Assembly (NCBI GenBank): GCA_964640065.1
Contig: CAZXIE010000101.1
Coordinates: 1 to 13,776, forward strand
Length of the DNA: 13,776 nt
Source of the DNA: JAJRXG01 sp964640065
GTDB lineage: Bacteria; Bacteroidota; Bacteroidia; Chitinophagales; Saprospiraceae
Reading direction: 5' to 3'
The notes beneath the pieces are model-generated. The model was not told the origin of the DNA, did not search any database, and saw nothing but the letters and a program-made list of their open reading frames with translations. Below, in pieces: positions 1 to 7,931 of the stretch (the stretch's first letter is position 1; each line of letters opens with the position of its first letter). Position numbers and translations under genes: made by a program.

Positions 1-2679
1 GACATTGTATACGTCGCTGCTCAAGGAGCTCTCTACGGACCATCTGAAGAAAGAGGTATATACAAATCAACAGACGGTGGGAGTACTTGGGAGAGGGTCC
101 TATATGTCAATACTAATACAGGATGCTCCGAGCTTTCGATGGACATGAATCAACCGAATGTCTTATATGCAACTATGTGGGACCACCAGAGATTTCCTTG
201 GATGGTCAGATCAGGAGGCGCAGGCAGTGGGGTATATAAATCTGTAGATAGCGGAAAGACTTGGAAGAAGATTGATAAGGGCTTACCAAAAGAGATGGGG
301 AAGATGGCGATAGACGTAAGTCGTGCTAACTCTAATAAAGTGTACGCCCTCATCGAAAGTGATACGAACTTAGATAAAGGTGGATTATTCGTTTCTAATG
401 ATGCTGGGGCCTCTTGGTCTAAAGTGAGTGGTGATAATCGACTGACGCAACGTGCATGGTATTATATAGAAGTATTTGCTGATACGCAAGATGAACACAC
501 TGTCTATGTGATGAGCGCACCTGCGCTCAGGTCCTTTGATGGTGGTAAAACCTGGGAGCGACTCACAGGTACCCATGGAGACTTTCATGACTTATGGATA
601 CATCCTGATAATCCGAAGAACCTTTGTATAGCTAACGACGGTGGTGCTGCCATCAGTTTTAATCGCGGAAAGACGTGGTCTAGACAAGATAATATGCCCA
701 CATCACAGTTCTATAGGGTGATCGTCGATAACGAGTTTCCTTATAACATCTATGCTGGCCAGCAGGATAATAGCTCTGTTAAGATACCTCATCGGGCACT
801 CGCCAGCAATGGCATAACTCAGAGACATTGGACGTATTCTGCAGGAGGTGAAAGTGCTTTCTTGGCATTCGATCCAGATGAACCTACTCATGTGATGGGA
901 GGTAGCTATCTAGGCAACATTACGCTTCTTGATACTGAGGCCGAAGCAACAACTAAGGTGCTTTCTTCTCCCATCCAATATCTAGGGATGGAAGCTCGAG
1001 ATATGAAGTATCTCTATAACTGGAATGCTCCCATCATCAAGTCTGCTCACGAACCAAATACTTTTTATCACGCTGCCCAACTCTTATTAAGAACAAGAGA
1101 CAATGGCCTGACTTGGGATGAAGTCTCGCCAGACCTCACTAGAAATGATGATGCTAAACAAGGCAACGGTGGAGGCCCTTATACCAATGAAGCTGTAGGT
1201 GCTGAAAACTATGGCACAATCGCATATGTCATCGAATCACCACACGAAGCGGGAGTTATCTGGACAGGATCGGATGATGGCCTTGTACAAGTCACAAGAG
1301 ATAATGGTGAAAACTGGACGAACGTTACTCCGTCAGGATTAGAAGAGTGTCTCATCAATGCCATAGACATCTCTCCTCACGACAAAGCCACGGCATACAT
1401 AGCAACGACTCGATATAAATTCAATGATCACCGTCCTGGATTGTATAAGACAACGAACTACGGTAAAACATGGACAAATATCAATGGAAATCTTCCTGAA
1501 GGAGCATTTACGAGAGTGGTAAGAGAAGATGAGGTGAAAAAAAATCTACTTGTAGTCGGAACAGAATTAGGCCTGTTTGTATCATGGGATGGGGGTAAGG
1601 ATTGGCAGTCGTTTAATCTGAATCTACCCGTCGTACCGATAACAGATTTGACGATCAAACATGATGATATCGTAGTGGCTACTTCTGGAAGATCGTTCTG
1701 GATCTTGGATGACTTAGGTCTTATCCGACAGCTGAAAGATTCTAAAGAAGACATGCATCTGTACCAGCCCGAGAGTGCATATCTAGCTAATGGAGGAAGT
1801 CAGCTCAATGGTAATAGCAAGTCATTCAAAGGGACAAACCCACTGGCTGGAGTCAATCCTGCAAATGGTGTGGTCATCTACTATCAACTACCGAAGCTCG
1901 ATGATTCGCTAGAAGTTAAGATGGATATACTAGACGAAAAGAACCATGTCTTGAGGTCATACACTACTAAGAAATCAAAGAAAAAGTCATGGGCAGGTGG
2001 TCCACCCAAGGCCGTGGCTCTATCTAAAGCAGTGGGCATAAATCGATTAGTCTGGGACATGAAAACGCAATCGATGAATGGTATACCTGGTGTCTATATC
2101 GAGGCGAATTACAGGGGGCACAAAGTGATACCTGGCACATATAAAGTGAGACTGACATCTGGAGAAGAAAGTAGTGTGCAAGAGTTTCAGATACTGGCTA
2201 ATCCAAAGTATACAACAACAGCAGCGGAGTATGAGGAGTTCGATAAGTTTATGACTTCTGGAGAAGCTGCAGTCCGTGAGATGCACAGCAAGGTGAATGA
2301 GCTCTTTGCATCTAAAAAACGGATCTCTGAGATCAAGAAAACGCTCAAGGCAAATGATGAATCACATAAGGTGGTGATGTCTTCTCTTGATCAATTAGTA
2401 AAAGATATCGAAGCTTGGGATAATGATATGATACAGCGCAAGAGTAAGGCGTATGATGATGTCGAGAACTTCCCAAATAAGTTTACGGCCGAATATTTAT
2501 TTATGCTCAATGCTACAGACAGTGCCATCCCAAGAGTCAATCAAGCTTCTAAGGATAGAAGAGCCGAGTTGGATGCTCAATGGAAAGTGCTTAAGGAGAG
2601 AGCTGACCAACTTACAGATGTAAGGATGCCAGCACTCAATCAAAAACTTTGGGAGATCGGTATCGGGGCGCTTAAGTAA
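1..2679 (+). CDS. Sortilin/Vps10-like Asp-box beta-propeller protein, 5'-truncated by window edge
   Basis: The reading frame is open from base 1 and ends at TAA 2677-2679, so 892 residues are visible and the N-terminus, including any signal peptide, lies outside the window. Nine Asp-box motifs (S/T-x-D/N-x-G-x-x-W) can be read at visible residues 23-30, 81-88, 132-139, 178-185, 219-226, 365-372, 432-439, 484-491 and 528-535. They include STDGGSTW, SFDGGKTW and SWDGGKDW, and mark the blade turns of a BNR/sortilin-type propeller. The segment ATSGRSFWILDDLG closes the propeller, as in the Bacteroidota proteins usually named 'glycosyl hydrolase' or 'Vps10 domain protein'. The remaining C-terminal third is a beta-rich part followed by a helical, charged region (about residues 725-880). 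No T9SS sorting domain is visible at the C-terminus. The enzymatic activity of this family is not established, so 'glycosyl hydrolase' should be treated as a label only. The gene overlaps the convergent MATE gene by 8 bases. Confidence 0.85.
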   Translation, partial: DIVYVAAQGALYGPSEERGIYKSTDGGSTWERVLYVNTNTGCSELSMDMNQPNVLYATMWDHQRFPWMVRSGGAGSGVYKSVDSGKTWKKIDKGLPKEMGKMAIDVSRANSNKVYALIESDTNLDKGGLFVSNDAGASWSKVSGDNRLTQRAWYYIEVFADTQDEHTVYVMSAPALRSFDGGKTWERLTGTHGDFHDLWIHPDNPKNLCIANDGGAAISFNRGKTWSRQDNMPTSQFYRVIVDNEFPYNIYAGQQDNSSVKIPHRALASNGITQRHWTYSAGGESAFLAFDPDEPTHVMGGSYLGNITLLDTEAEATTKVLSSPIQYLGMEARDMKYLYNWNAPIIKSAHEPNTFYHAAQLLLRTRDNGLTWDEVSPDLTRNDDAKQGNGGGPYTNEAVGAENYGTIAYVIESPHEAGVIWTGSDDGLVQVTRDNGENWTNVTPSGLEECLINAIDISPHDKATAYIATTRYKFNDHRPGLYKTTNYGKTWTNINGNLPEGAFTRVVREDEVKKNLLVVGTELGLFVSWDGGKDWQSFNLNLPVVPITDLTIKHDDIVVATSGRSFWILDDLGLIRQLKDSKEDMHLYQPESAYLANGGSQLNGNSKSFKGTNPLAGVNPANGVVIYYQLPKLDDSLEVKMDILDEKNHVLRSYTTKKSKKKSWAGGPPKAVALSKAVGINRLVWDMKTQSMNGIPGVYIEANYRGHKVIPGTYKVRLTSGEESSVQEFQILANPKYTTTAAEYEEFDKFMTSGEAAVREMHSKVNELFASKKRISEIKKTLKANDESHKVVMSSLDQLVKDIEAWDNDMIQRKSKAYDDVENFPNKFTAEYLFMLNATDSAIPRVNQASKDRRAELDAQWKVLKERADQLTDVRMPALNQKLWEIGIGALK

Positions 2680-4048
2680 CTTCTTGTATATGGTCTTGCA
2701 CATGATCTTTTATAAGGTCAGTGCTTATGCGATAAAACCTTCTTGATAATAAGATGGCAGATACTGTTAGGCCAACAAGTAAGCCCATCCATACTCCTAA
2801 TGGGCCCCAGTCTAATATCCTAGCAGACACATAGCTAATCGGCATGCCCACGACCCAGTAAGCTAGAAAGGTGATCACTGTAGGCGTCTTTACATCTTGT
2901 AGGCCACGCAGTGCTCCTTGAGCTACCACCTGTATGCCATCGGATATCTGAAAGAAACCGGCAACTACAAGTAAGAGTGCTGCAACATCGATAACTGCAG
3001 GGTCAGAGATATACATAGTCGGCAGGAGATTTCTCAGTAGGATGAAGATGCTTGCCATAATGAACATGAAGAAGGTGACTTGCATGATAGCTGCTATGCC
3101 GATATTATGCATCCGATCATAATCAACTTGCCCAAGCTGATTACCTACTCTGATGGAGGTGGCAAGAGCCATACCCGTACAGGTTAGGAAGGTGATAGCA
3201 GCTAGATTGATAGCTATCTGATGAGCTGCGAGTTCGTGTGCTCCTAAAGTTCCCATGATTAATGACGCTGCCGCAAATGCCGATACTTCAAAAAACATCT
3301 GCATAGAAGTGGGTATACCAAGTGTAAGTATCTTCTTGATCTCTACTGAATCTATGGCCCTCGAAATGCTATCTTTCATATGCTTCCATAGCTCCGACTT
3401 TCTGTATAAGATGAACAGTAGGAAGATCACCATGAGCACTCTGGATATCAAAGTTCCTAGAGCAGCGCCCTTTACTCCTAGTGCAGGTGCTCCCCAGTAT
3501 CCATAGATGAGCATGAAGTTGAGAATTACATTTAGGACGTTACCAGAGAGAGAAGCGATCATCGCTGGTTTGGTTTCACTCATGCCTTCAGAATAGCACT
3601 TGAGCGTCTGGAAGAACATCATCGGTAGGAGTGCCCATCCAGATATCACCATATATGGTTTAGCAAGTGCGACGACTTCAGGATCTTGACCTAGATGATC
3701 TAGAACATCTACTCCAAAATATATGATCAAACCACAAGCCAAGGCATATGTCATATTGATCACCATACTATGACGAAGCAAGGCGGGTATACGACTATGT
3801 TTTTTGGCTCCATCCGCTTCTGCGATCAAAGGGGTAAGACCATAAGAGATCCCTTTGCCGATGACATAAAAGGAGATGTAAATGGCGATGGCCAGCGCTA
3901 CTGCGGCAAGAGATTCAGCTCCTAACCGACCAACCATGAGGTTATCTACAAAGTTGACAGAGACCTGACCTAGCGATCCCGCCATGATCGGAAATGCCAA
4001 CATAAGATTTCCGCGAAACTCTTTGCGATATTTATCGAAGCCTCCCAT
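2672..4048 (-). CDS. MATE family (NorM-type) multidrug efflux transporter
   Basis: A 458-residue inner-membrane protein with about twelve hydrophobic segments in two six-helix halves, the normal MATE size. It is predicted to expel cationic drugs or metabolites in exchange for Na+ or H+. Visible family features are VDNLMVGRLG (residues 34-43) in helix 1, SEGMSETKP (153-161), GNQLGQ (302-307) and QGALRGLQDVKTP (377-389). Acidic residues D35, E254 (in FFE) and D370 (in ISD) fall one residue off D36, E255 and D371 of Vibrio cholerae NorM as I remember them, which suggests the cation-coupled NorM class; that comparison is from memory. The ATG at 4048 has no clear Shine-Dalgarno. It is the last gene of a minus-strand group after the oxidase subunit III and TlpA-like genes, 85 bases beyond the latter. 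Its TAA lies inside the end of the convergent propeller gene. The substrate cannot be inferred. Confidence 0.93.
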   Translation of the reverse strand: MGGFDKYRKEFRGNLMLAFPIMAGSLGQVSVNFVDNLMVGRLGAESLAAVALAIAIYISFYVIGKGISYGLTPLIAEADGAKKHSRIPALLRHSMVINMTYALACGLIIYFGVDVLDHLGQDPEVVALAKPYMVISGWALLPMMFFQTLKCYSEGMSETKPAMIASLSGNVLNVILNFMLIYGYWGAPALGVKGAALGTLISRVLMVIFLLFILYRKSELWKHMKDSISRAIDSVEIKKILTLGIPTSMQMFFEVSAFAAASLIMGTLGAHELAAHQIAINLAAITFLTCTGMALATSIRVGNQLGQVDYDRMHNIGIAAIMQVTFFMFIMASIFILLRNLLPTMYISDPAVIDVAALLLVVAGFFQISDGIQVVAQGALRGLQDVKTPTVITFLAYWVVGMPISYVSARILDWGPLGVWMGLLVGLTVSAILLSRRFYRISTDLIKDHVQDHIQEVT

Positions 4049-4076
4049 AAGAGGCTACAAGGATACTACAGTTGAG

Positions 4077-4095
4077 GCACTCATAGTATGAGTGC
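4077..4095. repeat. Perfect 9-bp inverted repeat between the TlpA-like and MATE genes
   Basis: GCACTCATA, one base, then TATGAGTGC forms a perfect near-palindrome in the 85-base gap. As RNA it could fold as a 7-bp stem with a 5-base loop. No T-run follows on either strand, so it is not a standard intrinsic terminator. It may be a dyad operator or an mRNA processing or stability hairpin between two co-oriented genes. Confidence 0.6.
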
Positions 4096-4133
4096 TACTG
4101 ATTAACTAACGATATGAAGCAAGTAGGGTAGTC

Positions 4134-5174
4134 CTAGAGAAGATTAGTGACTGCTTCTTCTAGATTTCTACGAGGATTGATCGCAGCTATACGACCTTCT
4201 CTATCAAGTAGAAATGTTCGAGGTATGCTCGTTACGCCATAAGTGGCTGCAGCTTCTGACTTCCAGTACTTGAGGTCGCTTACATGCCAGTCCCATTTGA
4301 GATTGTCTTTTTTGATAGCTTTTACCCATCTGTCTTTCTGTCTATCAAGGGATACACTAAAGACAGTGAATCCATCTGGCTTATACTTGTCGTAGACTCT
4401 AACGACGTTAGGATTTTCTCTTCTACAAGGTCCGCACCAGCTTGCCCAGAAGTCAAGTAGGACAATCTGTCCTTTGAGATCTGATAAAGACATCTGTTCA
4501 CCATCTACACTAGGTAAGAGGATGTCAGGTGCTAGCTCTCCGACTTTTACTCTTTCTAAAGATTGCTGACGCTGAAGCTGTTGCTGCTGTATGCCAGCAT
4601 ATGCCTTATACTCCTTTGCCAGTGTCATATCTGGATATGTATTAGTCAGTTTATCACTCACCATACTATGAAGAGGAGCATCCGTCGGACTTTTGTATAA
4701 CTGACTTGCGATCAATACACCTACAAGTGGATTAGCTGCTGAACTAAGATATTCTGAAAGACCTTTGGCATCAGTTTGGCCTGATACTCTTTTTTTCATC
4801 TGAGTTACATAGTCTTCTCCAAGAGCTGCACCGGATAGGCTATAGTCAAATGTGCTGATATCCTTGAGTGAGCCAGTTAGGTTGATGCTAGTCTCTGTAC
4901 CATCAAGTGGTAGATAGACAGACTTGGCACCTACACGTAATCTATAAAGACCAGCTGCTGGCTTTTCTTCCATAGGAATCGAAAATTTACCGCTTCCATT
5001 AGCAGTGCCCCTAGCGACTATACTATTAGTGCTTTGTAATGGTTCTACTTGATCAAAATATACAGATAGCTCACCGGCATCAGTGATATTACCTGTGATC
5101 TCAAATGGACTTTGCTTACAGCTAAAGAAACTTACAGTAGCTAAGAAAGTGAAGAGAATGGCTATACGAGTCAT
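4134..5174 (-). CDS. TlpA-like thioredoxin-fold lipoprotein with DUF4369-like N-terminus
   Basis: A 346-residue predicted lipoprotein thiol-disulfide oxidoreductase of the envelope. The N-terminus is a short lipoprotein signal ending in FFSC, making C19 the likely lipidated residue. No acidic cluster follows the Cys, so a periplasm-facing rather than surface location is likelier (inference). Residues about 24-105 form a beta-rich region resembling DUF4369. A helical linker with a Gln-rich stretch (196-204) precedes the thioredoxin domain (about 213-346). That domain has FWASWCGPC with the redox pair C247/C250, and SIP with the cis-proline P318. Such proteins reduce or isomerise disulfides of secreted proteins or support cytochrome maturation. 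The start at 5174 is supported by an AAAAGGAA purine box a few bases upstream. It lies 88 bases after the oxidase subunit III gene and has its own candidate promoter in that gap. The physiological partner is not determinable here. Confidence 0.92.
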   Translation of the reverse strand: MTRIAILFTFLATVSFFSCKQSPFEITGNITDAGELSVYFDQVEPLQSTNSIVARGTANGSGKFSIPMEEKPAAGLYRLRVGAKSVYLPLDGTETSINLTGSLKDISTFDYSLSGAALGEDYVTQMKKRVSGQTDAKGLSEYLSSAANPLVGVLIASQLYKSPTDAPLHSMVSDKLTNTYPDMTLAKEYKAYAGIQQQQLQRQQSLERVKVGELAPDILLPSVDGEQMSLSDLKGQIVLLDFWASWCGPCRRENPNVVRVYDKYKPDGFTVFSVSLDRQKDRWVKAIKKDNLKWDWHVSDLKYWKSEAAATYGVTSIPRTFLLDREGRIAAINPRRNLEEAVTNLL

Positions 5175-5178
5175 GATA

Positions 5179-5186
5179 TTCCTTTT
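5179..5186 (-). promoter_or_regulatory. Shine-Dalgarno-like box for the TlpA-like gene
   Basis: On the minus strand this reads AAAAGGAA, ending four bases before the ATG. It is one of the few recognisable ribosome-binding sequences in the window and supports the start at 5174. Confidence 0.55.
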
Positions 5187-5229
5187 ATCAATGGCTATAA
5201 CGCAAGAATGCGCAATAAGTTATAAATAA

Positions 5230-5261
5230 CAAATGTAAGAATGACGAGACCAGAAAGGCAA
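5230..5261 (-). promoter_or_regulatory. Bacteroidota-type promoter candidate for the TlpA-like gene
   Basis: On the minus strand TACATTTG (5237 down to 5230) fits the -7 consensus TAnnTTTG. A TTG (5261-5259) lies 21 bases upstream, where the -33 element belongs. Transcription would start near 5223 and leave a leader of about 50 bases before the ATG at 5174. The site sits immediately after the stop of the upstream oxidase gene, so the TlpA-like gene may be transcribed independently. This is a motif match only. Confidence 0.45.
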
Positions 5262-5262
5262 C

Positions 5263-5856
5263 TTAAATCAGTCTATTAATCAAGAAGAAGACAATCAGAA
5301 ATATCCAGAGTCCATCTAAGAAATGCCAATAGATACTCAACACATTAAGTCTTCTTTTTTTGTCCGGATCTGAGAGGTATACAAGGACGCTTGCTGGTTC
5401 CACTAACCTTCTCCGAGCATCATATATGAAGTAAGCAAGAAATGGTATGCCTGCGATCACATGCAGGAAGTGTATGCCCGAGATGACATACAAGTAGGAT
5501 CCTAGGTTACTGCCAGCTATGGCGATGTTCATGTCAAGCATTTGCTGCCATGCTATGATCTGGAAGATTAGAAATACTAGGGTGAGAATCATAGCGACCC
5601 AGAGTCGCATTTTATAGTTTCGAGTCTCATCATTAAGATATGCATGCTTCGTTTTTACAAGTACATAACTTGCTCCTACTAAGAAGACTGTATTGATAAA
5701 GAAGAGGGGAGGAAGCTCTACTGGTGCTAATCCATTCTGCACTCTAGTGTAGATGTAAGCGCCAGAGAATCCTATAAACAAAGAGGTTACGCCCGCGAGA
5801 ACCAGTGTGATGATGATGTAGAGCGGGTGTATGAGATAATTCCTATTGTTATCCAT
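5263..5856 (-). CDS. Heme-copper (cytochrome c) oxidase subunit III
   Basis: A 197-residue membrane protein with five predicted transmembrane segments, matching the short five-helix bacterial subunit III (CtaE/CyoC family). It is a non-redox subunit that stabilises the catalytic core of terminal oxidases in the inner membrane. Diagnostic sequences, numbered from the ATG, are GIHFLHVIAG (128-137; the usual subunit III pair here H129/H132), IIAWQQM near residue 103, and YWHFLDGLWIF (176-186) in the last helix. The frame extends one codon upstream to a TTG at 5859, but the ATG at 5856 is the more credible start. No Shine-Dalgarno is visible. Genes for subunits I, II and IV are not in this window, whereas subunit III genes usually sit in oxidase clusters. 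It diverges from the AlkD-like gene across about 80 bases and precedes the TlpA-like gene on the same strand. Confidence 0.9.
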   Translation of the reverse strand: MDNNRNYLIHPLYIIITLVLAGVTSLFIGFSGAYIYTRVQNGLAPVELPPLFFINTVFLVGASYVLVKTKHAYLNDETRNYKMRLWVAMILTLVFLIFQIIAWQQMLDMNIAIAGSNLGSYLYVISGIHFLHVIAGIPFLAYFIYDARRRLVEPASVLVYLSDPDKKRRLNVLSIYWHFLDGLWIFLIVFFLINRLI

Positions 5857-5936
5857 CAAAAGTCAGAACAGAGACAATTAGATATAGTTCTGAGGCATCG
5901 AAATTATGTCGATGTGAAATATTTACCTTGAGTGAT

Positions 5937-6608
5937 ATGACGGCTATAGCAACTTCGATCATAGAAGATTTGGCAGCTCTCAAGGATGAAGAGCAAGCAG
6001 CTGCTATGTCCGCTTATATGAGAGGGCTTTTTCCTTTTCTAGGGGTGCCTAGTCCTATGCGCAAGCAAGTAGTGCGACGATATAATAAGGCTGCAAAGAG
6101 TCTTGATAGATCCGAACTTCGATCAGAACTTGATGCGTTGTGGGATCAGAATGAACGTGAGTATCAGTATGCCGCTATAGATCTATATATAGCTCGTAAA
6201 AGTGAGATGCAAAAGGAAGACGAAGACCTTATCACTCATATGATTAAGACGAAGCAATGGTGGGATACTGTAGATCTGCTCGCGACTCATCTCGTCGGAG
6301 AGCTCTGGAAGAATTATCCTGACATCAAAAATGAGAGATCTCAAGAGTGGTTAAGCAGTGAAGATATATGGCTCAACAGGACCTGCCTATTGTACCAACT
6401 CAAGTATAAAGATTCTGTGGACACTGACTACCTTACTTATGCGATCTCTAAGGTCAAACATAAAGATGAGTTCTTTATCCAAAAGGCGATCGGCTGGGCG
6501 CTGAGGCAGTATAGTAAAGTCGATGCAACTTATGTGCTGGACTTGCTTGACGATATGGAGATCACAGGTCTGGCGAGGCGTGAAGCTCTCAAGCATATCA
6601 ATAAGTGA
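5937..6608 (+). CDS. AlkD-like DNA alkylation repair glycosylase (HEAT-like repeats)
   Basis: A 223-residue all-helical protein of the DNA alkylation repair family (AlkC/AlkD, HEAT-like fold), predicted to excise positively charged alkylated bases such as N3- and N7-alkylpurines. It has the signature KTKQWWDTVDLLATH, with W109 and D113 counted from the ATG at 5937. R148 lies in LNRTCLL and W187 in KAIGWALRQYSK. From memory, the functional residues of Bacillus cereus AlkD are W109, D113, R148 and W187, so all four appear conserved. The frame can start three codons earlier at TTG 5928, but the ATG gives standard family numbering and is preferred; a weak GAG precedes it. The gene diverges from oxidase subunit III and ends three bases before the convergent purB stop, so there is no room for separate terminators. 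Confidence 0.93.
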   Translation: MTAIATSIIEDLAALKDEEQAAAMSAYMRGLFPFLGVPSPMRKQVVRRYNKAAKSLDRSELRSELDALWDQNEREYQYAAIDLYIARKSEMQKEDEDLITHMIKTKQWWDTVDLLATHLVGELWKNYPDIKNERSQEWLSSEDIWLNRTCLLYQLKYKDSVDTDYLTYAISKVKHKDEFFIQKAIGWALRQYSKVDATYVLDLLDDMEITGLARREALKHINK

Positions 6609-6611
6609 TCA

Positions 6612-7931
6612 TCAATCCATGCTATAGCCCACATAATTATGCGGGCTCAAACGATGCAATTCTTCTTTCACAGAAGTGCTGACATCTAGACCATCGATAA
6701 AGACTTTGAAGTCCTTTTGGGTTAACTTTCCTTTCCCCCTAGAGAAAGATTTGAGGAGTTCATATGGCGCTTCAAAACCCTCTCTCCTGAGGATCGTCTG
6801 TATCCCTTCTGATATCACTGGCCACGCATTGTCAAGATCTGCTTGTATGGCAGCTTGATTTACTTCCAGCTTGGAGATTCCTTTCAGTAAGCTTTTATAA
6901 GCGATGAGAGAGTGCGAGAGAGGCACACCAAGATTACGGGTGACCGTGCTATCTGTAAGATCTCTTTGTAACCTGGAGATAGGCAGCTTCTGCGCTAGGT
7001 AGTTGTAAAGCGATCTGGCGATACCAAGATTGCCTTCGGCGTTTTCGAAGTCGATAGGATTTACCTTATGGGGCATCGCTGAGCTACCGACTTCACCTGC
7101 TATGACTTTTTGCTTGAAGAAGTCTCTCGATACATATGTCCAGATATCTCTTGCGAAGTCGATCAGTATAGTGTCTATCCGAGATATGATCTGTAAGACT
7201 TCTGCGATGTTATCATACTGGTCTATCTGGGTTGTGTACTGCTGTCGATCTAAGTCGAGCGAAGCGATAAACTGATCTATCTCTACTCTCCAGTCTTTAT
7301 CTGGGAAGGCTACTTTATGAGCATTAAAGTTACCTGTAGCACCACCAAACTTCGCTTCATACCGATGCTGCTCTAACTTTGTGATTTGCTTTTGAAGCCG
7401 ATCTGCGTACACTTTCATCTCCTTGCCAAGAGAAGTAGGTGAGGCGGCCTGGCCATGCGTGCGCGCCAACAGTGGGATCCCTTTATAGCTGTCTGCCATC
7501 CGATCGATCGCTGCTAAAACTTCATGCAAGGCAAGAATGATGACCTTCTGGATTCCGTCCTTGAGCATCAGAGGCACTGCAGTATTATTCACATCCTGTG
7601 AAGTAAGTCCGAAGTGCACATACTCTAGTACATCATCAGATATCTTTCCTTTGACTTGTTCTTTGATGAAGTATTCGACTGCCTTGACATCATGATTGGT
7701 TGTCCTTTCTATTTCCTTGACGCGACTGAGGTCATCTATCTCCATCACCTTATCTATGATACCGACTTCTTGAGACGTCAAGTTGATGATACCTATCTGA
7801 GAAAGCAACTTTAGATACTCGATCTCGACAATGATACGATATCTGATCAGTGCACCTTCAGAAAAATAACTACCCAGTTCTTTAGTCTTAGCTTGGTATC
7901 TTCCGTCTATGGGTGATATAGCATCGATCAT
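6612..7931 (-). CDS. purB: Adenylosuccinate lyase
   Basis: A 439-residue cytosolic enzyme of the fumarase/aspartase superfamily. It catalyses two fumarate-releasing steps of purine synthesis: SAICAR to AICAR, and adenylosuccinate to AMP. The superfamily signature GSSAMPHKVNPI lies at residues 282-293 and contains the catalytic serine loop. Other active-site regions are TNHDVKAVEYF (78-88), GLTSQDVNNTA (108-118) and RTHGQAASPTSLGKEM (157-172) with H159. The opening ISPIDGRY and overall pattern match the Escherichia coli-type PurB (about 456 residues) rather than the Bacillus type. The start ATG (7931) overlaps the ppk1 stop as ATGA, so translation is probably coupled to ppk1. The gene ends tail-to-tail with the AlkD-like gene. 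Confidence 0.97.
   Translation of the reverse strand: MIDAISPIDGRYQAKTKELGSYFSEGALIRYRIIVEIEYLKLLSQIGIINLTSQEVGIIDKVMEIDDLSRVKEIERTTNHDVKAVEYFIKEQVKGKISDDVLEYVHFGLTSQDVNNTAVPLMLKDGIQKVIILALHEVLAAIDRMADSYKGIPLLARTHGQAASPTSLGKEMKVYADRLQKQITKLEQHRYEAKFGGATGNFNAHKVAFPDKDWRVEIDQFIASLDLDRQQYTTQIDQYDNIAEVLQIISRIDTILIDFARDIWTYVSRDFFKQKVIAGEVGSSAMPHKVNPIDFENAEGNLGIARSLYNYLAQKLPISRLQRDLTDSTVTRNLGVPLSHSLIAYKSLLKGISKLEVNQAAIQADLDNAWPVISEGIQTILRREGFEAPYELLKSFSRGKGKLTQKDFKVFIDGLDVSTSVKEELHRLSPHNYVGYSMD

Noticed and set aside
3255..3506. Plus-strand open frame inside the MATE gene, and similar antisense frames across purB, ppk1 and the propeller gene
   Set aside because: They are shadows of strongly supported genes, lack family resemblance or start signals, and show no independent coding character.
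5928..5936. Upstream TTG starts for the AlkD-like gene (5928) and oxidase subunit III (5859)
   Set aside because: Each frame has an ATG within one to three codons. For the AlkD-like gene the ATG also gives residue numbering that matches the known family member as remembered.
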